From NCBI GenBank assembly GCA_024362935.1, contig JANCRA010000003.1:50505844-50569843 (forward strand): DNA of 64,000 bases, in the 5' to 3' direction. Source of the DNA: Setophaga petechia. Taxonomy: Eukaryota > Chordata > Aves > Passeriformes > Parulidae. The notes beneath the pieces were generated by a model, which was given only the letters and a program-made list of their open reading frames with translations, ran no database searches and was not told the DNA's origin. Position numbers and translations under genes: made by a program. Positions 57,801 through 64,000 of the stretch are shown piece after piece (the first letter of the stretch is position 1; each line of letters begins with the position of its first letter).

Positions 57801-59867
57801 TTTTCTGCGGTCAGAGGAATAGTTTCCTTCATTTTTGAAGCCACAAACATGCAGGTAGCTCCGAGCAATTGCAATCGGCTTTTCTTGAGGGGTTCGAACG
57901 ACAAAAATCTGTCCAAATAATTCATAGCCAAGGGGAAAACTTCCTCTTCGCACTTCTGCTCCTCGCAAACCTGCAAGAAGGAGAGAGATCGTTGAAGAAT
58001 AATTTAATTGAGGCGAAAGCCAGGCTTGTCCCGCTGCTCTCGCCCTCCCTCCTCCCTCAGCCCCAGGCTTTGAAGGGCAAGGTTGAAGGAGACGAGGAGG
58101 AAACGCAGTTGGGGAAAATGGATAAATATGGGAAAAGCAGCGGCATCAAAGAAAATGAAAGTCACGAGTGACAAAGTGGGGGGAAATGTTGCGTTAGAAA
58201 CCCGCAGGCGATTCATGGCAAAAGGGGAGGAGGGTAATCGAAGAAGAGGTCTGTGCCCAGTTTTTCAGCCCCTAAGAACAAATGTTTAAAAAGTGAAGAA
58301 GATGGAAAGCGGAGGAAAATGCTAACCCCCGTGGTCGGTAACGGGGTGCAGAGTCGGGCTCGGCCCCGGATTTATTTATTTCGCTTTTATTTTTTCATCT
58401 AATTTGCCGTTGTGCTGCCGATTCCCCTCCGGTCGAGACACAAAGGTGGCGTCCAGCCTCATTTCCCCAGACGTCATCTTTTCAAAAAATATTTAAAAAT
58501 ATTTAAAAAATTATTCGAGCTCTCAAAAAAGGCTGAAAATGAAGCGGCGGGGGTCCTTTACCGAGCCCCGTGCCTCTGGTGCTGCTGGGGGGCTCCAGGA
58601 GGATCCCCCGAAGTGAAATCCACCGCCTCCCTCTCTCGCCCTGCAGCACAGCCGGGCGCGACATTTCCCAGAGCAAGGCAGGGCGCTGCGGTTTCAAAAA
58701 TTAATTAAAAATACATCGCGGGCACCCAGGGCTTCCGAAAAAGCATGAAAATGTAGCCCAGCTCCTGGGGCTCCCTCTGGGATCCCCCCCAGACGTGTCT
58801 CGCCAGGGACCGGGCCCTTTCCAACTGGTTTTTCCCAGGCGACCTTGCCGCTTGCTGCCGCAGCACAAGCGTGCCTTTGAGGGGTGACCGCAGCTCCAGC
58901 CTCTCTTCACGCTGAACAAAGAAACTTTCACCCTGCAGCTCCCCCCAGAAACGCCGGAGCCCCTCGGGCCGGTCCCCCTGCCCGCAGCCCCAGCGGGGTC
59001 CCCCGGCCCCCGACCTTCCTCCCCCGGCCCCTTCCCCCGCTCCCCCCCGCCACACACACACACACACACACCCTTGGCTTTGCTCCCCGGGACTTTCTTC
59101 GTTTTTCTCCTGATTAATAAACACTTTTTTGCTTTGCAAATAAAAGAACAAAGATGGCGCATAATACTGGCACGGGCTGCCGCTTGCATACGTGTACAAG
59201 GATATTAATTTAAAATAAAAATCCCCCAGAAAACACGGGCTGGCAGCAGGGGCTGGCGGCGCGGCCGGGGGTTCGGCGGCCGGGCCGGAGCCGCTCCCCG
59301 CCGGGCCGGGGGAGCCCCGAGCCGGCTCTGCCCCGGCACCGCCGAGCCTCGACGGCCGGAAAAGGTGCCGGGCGCCCCCCGAGCCCCGGGGGCACCGGGC
59401 AGGGGTGCGAGGGGGGCTCGTCCGCCGCCCCTCGGCGCCGGGACCCGGCGGCGGCAGCGGGGAAGCGGAGCCGGCGGCCGCCGCCACCTCGGGCCGCGTC
59501 CCCTCGCTCCACGCGGGCGTCTCCGAGGGCAGGCAACGTGTGCCGAGCCGGGCTAGCGATCCCGGGGGAAAGGCAGGGGGGGCGGGAGATGGGGCAGCGG
59601 CTCCCCCGGATTAATTCGTTTCGGTGGGCCGGAGCTTGCAAGGAGAAAAAGTCGCCGAAAGATACAAACCTCCAGCATCCAAGTGGCAACTATTTTCCTC
59701 ATATATGGCAAGATTTCTTTCTGCACGCACTTGAAGTAGGAGACGGAGGGCGAGCAGGTCTCCTCCGCCTTGAGCATTGTCTGCAGCACCCTGTCATTGA
59801 GGAGGTTGGCATCCAGGTAGGCTCGTCGGATGGTCTCCACCTCGCAGCACAGCAGCTGATGTTCCAT
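46729..59867 (-). CDS. CCND1: G1/S-specific cyclin D1, five coding exons
   Basis: Exons (5'->3' on -) 59867-59670, 57970-57755, 57296-57137, 52078-51930 and 46884-46729 give 198+216+160+149+156 nt, 292 aa. The first four exon lengths equal the human ones. Cyclin D1 activates CDK4/6 to phosphorylate RB in G1. Residues 5-9 (LLCCE) are the LxCxE RB-binding motif. The cyclin box is about 56-152, with CDK-contact Lys112 and Glu141 conserved, followed by the second cyclin fold to about 265. The tail ends [11 protein letters not shown]; Thr283 equals human Thr286, the GSK3B site and AMBRA1/F-box degron. The long Glu run before it in human is reduced to EDEAD, which accounts for most of the length difference from human (295). 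All introns are GT-AG. Convergent with LTO1. Confidence 0.98.
46885..51929 (-). other. CCND1: CCND1 intron 4
   Basis: 5.0 kb, no other gene seen. Includes a GA run (46914-46930), a 27/22-bp duplication (47490-47538) and A runs near 49365-49390. Retained intron 4 is the source of the truncated D1b isoform in human. Confidence 0.85.
47490..47538. repeat. Short tandem duplication
   Basis: 'gagacattttcctctcactt' recurs as 'gagacatttccctctcactt' 27 bp later. Confidence 0.85.
51930..52078 (-). CDS. CCND1: CCND1 coding exon 4
   Basis: 149 nt, [20 protein letters not shown] through VIKCDP. It ends CCG before GTAAGT, equivalent to the G form at the human G870A splice-site position. Confidence 0.97.
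52079..57136 (-). other. CCND1: CCND1 intron 3
   Basis: 5.06 kb. Holds an (AAT)n microsatellite (54769-54814), purine-rich tracts (52095-52135, 54380-54420) and several T or A runs. Open frames of 197-199 codons on - at 55179-55772 and 56054-56653 have no recognisable domain. The stretch about 54040-54310 looks unusually complex and could be a conserved regulatory block (inference). Confidence 0.8.
54769..54814. repeat. (AAT)15 microsatellite
   Basis: About 15 perfect AAT units in CCND1 intron 3. Confidence 0.95.
57137..57296 (-). CDS. CCND1: CCND1 coding exon 3
   Basis: 160 nt, [20 protein letters not shown] through QTFVALCAT plus one base. Completes the first cyclin fold (Glu141) and starts the second. 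Acceptor 'tttgcag', donor GTATGA. Confidence 0.97.
57297..57754 (-). other. CCND1: CCND1 intron 2
   Basis: 458 bp, extremely GC-rich and CpG-rich from about 57390 to 57660, with nine CAG units (CTG on the gene strand). A T/A-rich patch lies near the donor. Confidence 0.9.
57412..57438. repeat. CCND1: (CAG)9 in CCND1 intron 2
   Basis: Nine uninterrupted CAG on +, so CTG in the CCND1 pre-mRNA. Intronic by the exon boundaries found here. Confidence 0.95.
57755..57970 (-). CDS. CCND1: CCND1 coding exon 2
   Basis: 216 nt, [20 protein letters not shown] through NSIRPDELL: the cyclin box core with the MNYLDRFL motif and Lys112. Donor GTAATT, acceptor 'cttgcag'. Confidence 0.98.
57971..59669 (-). 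other. CCND1: CCND1 intron 1
   Basis: 1.7 kb, CpG-rich in its 5' part (about 58930-59640). Contains a (CA)10 run at 59051-59070. Open frames here come from GC-rich composition. Confidence 0.85.
59051..59070. repeat. (CA)10 microsatellite
   Basis: Ten CA units in CCND1 intron 1. Confidence 0.95.
59670..59867 (-). CDS. CCND1: CCND1 coding exon 1
   Basis: 198 nt, [20 protein letters not shown] through IVATWMLE. The start is fixed by the invariant [10 protein letters not shown]-terminus; donor GTTTGT. Confidence 0.98.
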
Positions 59868-60000
59868 GTCTGCCTTCGTCGCCTCGAGTCAGTTCTCTGC
59901 AGCAGGACTGAGTCAGTCGCTCGCTCGCTCTCTCTCTCTTCCCCTTCCAGGAGTCCCTTGGATGCTGCTTCTGCTACTGCCGCTACAGCCCTCTGGAGGC
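59868..60000 (-). other. CCND1: CCND1 5'UTR (start inferred)
   Basis: About 130 nt if transcription starts about 50 bp from the CRE, as in human. Contains an AP-1-like TGAGTCA at 59909-59915 and a TC/GA-rich run. The real start is not visible in sequence. Confidence 0.5.
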
Positions 60001-60047
60001 TGAAAAACTTTCTAACTTCCAACAAAACTCTCCTGGTGTAGTCTCTG

Positions 60048-60055
60048 TGACGTTA
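60048..60055 (-). promoter_or_regulatory. CCND1: CRE of the CCND1 promoter
   Basis: TAACGTCA on the - strand within 'aacagtaacgtcaca', the same core as the well-studied human CCND1 CRE about 52 bp before the start. Binds CREB/ATF factors. Confidence 0.8.
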
Positions 60056-60070
60056 CTGTTGTTAAGCAGA

Positions 60071-60078
60071 GATCAAAG
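60071..60078 (-). promoter_or_regulatory. CCND1: TCF/LEF site of the CCND1 promoter
   Basis: CTTTGATC on -, 23 bp upstream of the CRE. Identical in core and relative position to the human site about 80 bp before the start that makes CCND1 a beta-catenin target. Confidence 0.8.
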
Positions 60079-60193
60079 CACGAGAGAGAATGAGAAAGAG
60101 AGAGAGAGCCAAAAGCAAGGGGCAGAGCCCTAAAGCCATCCCATAGGCTTCAAGTCCTTCCCCTTTGCTTAGCTTATAGAGAGCAGGGTTTTA

Positions 60194-60201
60194 ATGCAAA
60201 T
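60194..60201 (-). promoter_or_regulatory. CCND1: Octamer site upstream of CCND1
   Basis: ATTTGCAT on -, about 200 bp before the inferred start. The human promoter also has an octamer in this neighbourhood. Confidence 0.5.
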
Positions 60202-60446
60202 GAGACAAGGGCTCGCTTTCTTCAAGGGCAAGGCAGAAGTGGGGGAAACCCAAATTGTCTCTTCAGTGGATCATGCATAATTTTAAAAATGGAGCAAGTT
60301 CTGCACTGGGAGCCAAATGATGAATGGGGCTAAGGCCACACACAGACACCAGGGAGAGAAATGCAAGGAGACTTTGTATTATTTTACGGGGGCGCCAGGG
60401 AGGGGAGCAGAGCGGAGCAGCACCAGTGCCTCGCTGTTTGCTATCA

Positions 60447-60473
60447 ATATTATTATTATTATTATTATTATTA
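60447..60473. repeat. (ATT)9 microsatellite
   Basis: Perfect trinucleotide run about 450 bp upstream of the inferred CCND1 start, 31 bp before the inverted repeat. Confidence 0.95.
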
Positions 60474-60503
60474 GTGCTGTCACTGGCACGAAGCTGCCAT
60501 AAA

Positions 60504-60554
60504 GCGTTCAGGTTGGGAGTGTGCCTTAAAAAGGCACACTCCCAACCTGAACGC
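60504..60554. repeat. Perfect 24-bp inverted repeat, 3-nt loop
   Basis: Left arm 60504-60527 (begins gcgttcaggttggg), spacer AAA at 60528-60530, right arm 60531-60554 (ends cccaacctgaacgc). All 24 positions pair and the next flanking bases do not. It would form a perfect DNA cruciform or RNA stem-loop. Confidence 0.97.
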
Positions 60555-61895
60555 CTACTTCTCTTTGTAGCTGATCCCAAGGGAAAACCTTTCTCCCATT
60601 TCCTCAGTCCTGTTTTTTTTCCCAGCCAGGATGGTTTTACCACAGACCAAATTTTTTAAACAATTGGGGTGCCCACCGCTCTGCCAAGGTGGTTATTTTT
60701 CCAACCTTTTTTTTTTCCTTTAAGATCTTTCCTTTCACTTTAAGGGTTTCACCTTCCCGAGGGGCTCAGAGGTGGCAGGGGACAGGGGGAGAGCTAATCC
60801 TGCACACCGGGAAGGCCACACTTGGCACCTCACCCAGGAAAAATATCCCTGTGGAGCAGCACAATGGAGGCCAGGGCTCCCTCCAGCACCTCTGGGGACA
60901 CGAGTTGGTGGGGTGGGAGGGAAGTGCTGGAGCCTGTAGGGGCCTCATCCACGTCTCCAGGACATTCTGTCCACGCGTGATGGGGCCCTGCTGTAAATAA
61001 CTCCTACTCCCTGGCACACTCCTCCTGTACCTGAGCACGCTCTGCTTGGTGCTGTTTGTGTTAAAAAAGGGCATCTCTGAAAGTCTCACTTTGCCAGGGG
61101 CTGACAGCACGGCTTGAGGCCTGCTGGGGAACACTGGAGGTGAGACTGATGCATGGGAGAAGTGACTTGTCCTGCCCCAAGGTGGCCTAGGGAGAAGCAG
61201 GAAGGCTGTAAATTGGGGTGCAAGGATTAACCTCAGCCTCGGTGCTTTAGCATCACCAGTGTTGAATACCTGCCAGGGGTGCACTACTGATGGCAGAAAC
61301 TCCAGCTGGTGGCAGGGGCTGCTGGCCATGGAGGACACAGCATCTCTCCTCCGTGACCCGCAGGGAGAGCAGTGCCAAAGATCACAGGGCATGTTGTTGC
61401 ACAGTTGTGTGTTTATGTAATCTCTTTGCACGGACTGTCTGCCCATCTTTTCTCATTTACTCATTTGCTTGGCCATTTGTCTCCATTTTGTGTCCGTCTG
61501 TCAGGAGGAGGAGGATGTTGGAGGCCCCGTGCTCTCAGTTCTCCTTGCACACCACAGCCCAAGGGGTGACTCCAGAGGGTCCCTCAGCGAGGAAGCTGTC
61601 CCCTGTCCCTCTGTCTGTCTATTGTGCCTCACGCACAGGACCTCCTCTTCTGTTCCCACAACTTTAGTCGGCCGGGAAGGCTTTAATATTAAATGAAGAA
61701 GCACGCACGACCCCACGCTCTTGGGTGGGAAAGGGACGTGCCTCCATGCACATCCAGGGGGACCCTATTCAATTACCAACCCTGCGCCCCCAACACCTTT
61801 GGCGAAGCAGGGCTGCATTCCCCTGGACCGCGCCAGCTCCTTCCTCCTGAACATTCCTTCCCGGCCACGCTGCCCAGGCACACGGGTGCCATCCT

Positions 61896-62640
61896 CCCGG
61901 TGCGCGCCGGTCGCAGCGGGCTCTCCGAGGAGCCTGTCCCCGCTCGGAGCACGCGGCCGCCGCTCCATTCATAAAAGCGGCGCGGCGGGGCGCGGGGCAG
62001 CGCGGCGGGCGGGCGGTGCCGGCGGCGGCGGGCGGGGCTGGCGCGGGGCCCGGGGAGCCCCCGGGGGCGGCGCGGCCGCAGGAAGCGGCGGCGCGGGAGC
62101 CAATGGAGGCGCGGGGCTGTTACCGGGCGGGACGGGCAGATCTCGCCCGCTCCCGCCGACACAAAGGGGACGGGCCGGGCGGCAGCGCCAGAGCCGCCAG
62201 AGCCGCCGGGCCGCCCCCGCTCGCCCCGGTGCGGGCAGCATCCCCGAGCCGGCGGCACCGCCCCGCTGCTGCCTGCCCGGAGCTCCGGGGCGCGCTCCCT
62301 GCCGCCCGTCCTTGGATGCGGGATGATGCGGGATGCGGGCGCTTCCGCCGCTCTGGCCCCCGGGGGCTTCCGACGGCGCTTCCTTCCTGCCCGCTCTCCC
62401 TCCCCGGCTCTCTGTCTCTCTCCCTGCCCAGCTCTCTCGCTGCCTGCCCGGCGCTCCCCTCCCCGCGGCGCTGGGCCCGGCCGCCGCCACTTTCTCATGA
62501 TGTCATCCCGCCCCCGCCGCTGCGCGCCGCCGCGCCCCGCCGCGGGAGCGCGCATTCCTGGCGTGCCGCCGCTGCCCCCGGAGCGCCGCGGAGGGCGGGC
62601 GGCCGCGAAAGGGAACACCTTCCCCCCCACCCCCAAAAAT
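61896..62640. promoter_or_regulatory. GC-rich CpG island without an assigned gene
   Basis: About 740 bp of dense GC and CpG about 1.9-2.6 kb upstream of CCND1's start. It has promoter-like words: CATAAAAG at 61970-61977, CCAAT at 62100-62104, GC boxes, and a CRE/ATF-like TGATGTCAT near 62499-62507 followed by CCCGCCCCC. It could be a distal CCND1 promoter, an enhancer, or the start of an unannotated non-coding RNA. Open frames here are compositional. Confidence 0.55.
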
Positions 62641-62669
62641 ACCCGCTCCTGCTCCGGACTCCTCTGGAC

Positions 62670-62969
62670 GAGAAAGAGAAGGAGCGGATGGAGAGGGTCC
62701 GGCAGATGGTGACGGGTCTGAGCATCTCTCCTGAGAGGAGAGGCTGAGAGCCGGGGTTGGTCAGGGGAAGATGCGAGGGCATCTCCTCGGTGACTATAAA
62801 AACCTCCAAGGGGTGCCAAGAGGAAGGTGCCAGCCTCTTCAGTGGGTGCCCAGCAGCAGGACGAGGAGCAATGGCCCTAAACACAAAACACGAGAAGTGT
62901 CACCTCAAGAACTTCTTCACAGCGAGGGTGGCAGAGCTCTGGGACAGCTGCCCAAGGAGGGCGGGGGTC
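62670..62969 (+). mobile_element. CR1 LINE fragment, sense
   Basis: Ordered CR1 landmarks are 'ctgagcatctctcctgagag', 'tcggtgactataaaaacctc', 'agtgggtgcccagcagcagg', 'cacctcaagaacttcttcac' and 'gagggtggcagagctctggg'. The copy leads directly into the minisatellite, which is built from the next CR1 segment. Confidence 0.85.
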
Positions 62970-63239
62970 TCCCTCTCTGGAGACAACCCAAACCCACCTG
63001 GAGGTGTGCAGTGTCCCTCTGGAGACATCCCAAACCCACCTGGAGGTGTGGGGGCATCCCAAACCCACCTGGAGGGGTTCAATGTCCCTCTGGAGACATC
63101 CCAAGCTCACCTGGAGGGGTTCAGTGTTCCTCTGGAGACATCCCAAACCCATCCGGAGGTGTGGGGACATCCCAAACCCACCTGGAGGTGTTCAGTGTCC
63201 CTCTGGAGACATCCCAAACCCACCTGGAGGGGTTCAGTG
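62970..63239 (+). repeat. CR1-derived minisatellite with 114-bp higher-order period
   Basis: Seven units of 'tctggagacatcccaaaccc' plus 'acctggagg' and 'ggttcagtgtccc'. Long units (about 42 bp) and short units (30 bp) alternate as L-L-S, L-L-S, L, so the pattern repeats every 114 bp (62970, 63084, 63198). The unit equals the CR1 'ctggagacattcaaaaccc' segment. Unit lengths divisible by three keep several frames open, which explains the long open frames here. Confidence 0.9.
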
Positions 63240-64000
63240 TCTCCTGCAGTGCCCAGGGCAGCCGTGGAGGAGCCCTTGAAATGAGGAATTTGATGGAGCA
63301 AAGCTCACGGAAGTTTTCTGTAGGGGAGCCATCACCACCATGGTTCAGGGTGGGAGGGAAGATAGGGATGGATGGGGGGTCCCGAAATGAGGAACTGTCA
63401 CTGATGGGACCAAAAAAGCAGGGACAGACCCCAGAGTTAATGGAATTCAACCCAGATTTATCCTGGGGGGTAAGAAAATGCAAAAGGGGGGAAAAAAGAA
63501 GCAGGGAGCAAGGTTTTGTTTCTTTCTTCACCAAGGAAAGCCTCCTGTTAGGCCATGCCAGAAGTGAGCCAGTGGAGGGAGAGGCGCCAGAGGAAGCCTG
63601 GCAGACAGTAACAAGGTGAAATAAACAATGTATTTAAGCACCAGCATCCTTAAAGCGAAAGTGTTTTAGCGAAGAATATTTTGATTTTGTACTCAGCAGC
63701 TACAGTTTCTGTTTTGCTCAGCTGACAGTATGTTTTGGTAATGTATCAGCATGAAAATGGCCAGCGCAGACACCGTGGTTTGATGTGGATATGTGAGGTA
63801 GGAAAAGGCACATCTTGACCACACAGAGCATTTACATTTGATTTGCAATGTAAAGAAACATTTTCTCTATTCCCCAAACTGGCACTCGCTCCTTGTCATC
63901 CCAAAGGCACATAAATAAATAAATAAATACCATTGGAAATTTGTTGTTTAATTCCTTATTTAGAAGGTTTTGAAGCACAATGTTTTGGGTTTTTTTCTTT
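63240..64000. other. Non-coding to the window edge
   Basis: No gene or known repeat family identified, apart from an (AAAT)n run at 63911-63930. Confidence 0.5.

Larger units (their letters stand above)
60079..61895. other. CCND1: Upstream region of CCND1
   Basis: No gene seen. Holds the octamer, an (ATT)9 run, a perfect hairpin and open frames up to 226 codons (- strand 60766-61446) without recognisable domains. Confidence 0.5.

Noticed and set aside
58705..59487. 260-codon open frame (-) in CCND1 intron 1
   Set aside because: GC-rich composition between exons 1 and 2, which are joined by exact phase; no domain.
60766..61446. 226-codon open frame (-) upstream of CCND1
   Set aside because: No domain; low-complexity hydrophobic/Pro mix. 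Possible only if transcript data support it.
61773..62819. 348-codon open frame (-), the longest in the window
   Set aside because: Lies in a GC-rich CpG island where stops are rare; Pro/Arg/Gly/Ala composition and no domain.
62771..63619. 282-codon open frame (+) with repeated 'PKPTW' peptides
   Set aside because: It is a CR1 fragment plus minisatellite whose unit lengths are multiples of three; overlapping frames are open too.

Overview
The window is eukaryotic, most likely avian, chromosomal DNA. The evidence is three intron-split vertebrate genes in the conserved order FGF19 - LTO1 (ORAOV1) - CCND1, many fragments of CR1-type LINEs (the dominant bird/reptile LINE), TAGAA and TG microsatellites, and no mammalian SINE or L1 sequence that I can recognise. 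The FGF19 tail and the cyclin D1 protein read like their bird orthologues. I cannot fix the species.

Layout. 1-22.9 kb is gene-free as far as I can see. It holds five CR1 fragments in the first 6 kb, a few short duplications and AT-rich DNA, and should be the interval between FGF19 and the FGF4/FGF3 side. 22.9-28.75 kb is FGF19 on the + strand: CpG-rich promoter with a TATA box, three coding exons (220 aa), and a 1.5-kb 3'UTR. 30.5-32.35 kb is a CR1-rich stretch around LTO1 exon 1. LTO1 (+ strand, five coding exons, 134 aa) runs from 31198 to 34847. 34.85-43.4 kb is the LTO1 3' region plus intergenic DNA. 43.4-60.0 kb is CCND1 on the - strand, convergent with LTO1: five coding exons (292 aa), a 3.3-kb 3'UTR with miR-15/16, miR-19 and miR-17 family seed matches, and a proximal promoter whose TCF/LEF and CRE sites match the spacing known from human CCND1. 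60.1-64 kb is upstream of CCND1 and holds a perfect 24-bp inverted repeat, a second GC-rich island without an assignable gene, and a CR1 fragment whose end has expanded into a minisatellite.

How the genes relate. FGF19 is a secreted endocrine FGF, LTO1 an adaptor for Fe-S loading of ABCE1, and CCND1 the G1 cyclin partner of CDK4/6. They are neighbours by old synteny, not members of one pathway.

I found no new multi-gene system. The most unusual features are a ten-copy 43-bp tandem array that duplicates the LTO1 exon 2 splice acceptor (branch-point-like sequence, 3' splice site and 12 nt of exon), the perfect hairpin about 0.5 kb upstream of the CCND1 start, and the CR1-derived array with 114-bp higher-order periodicity.
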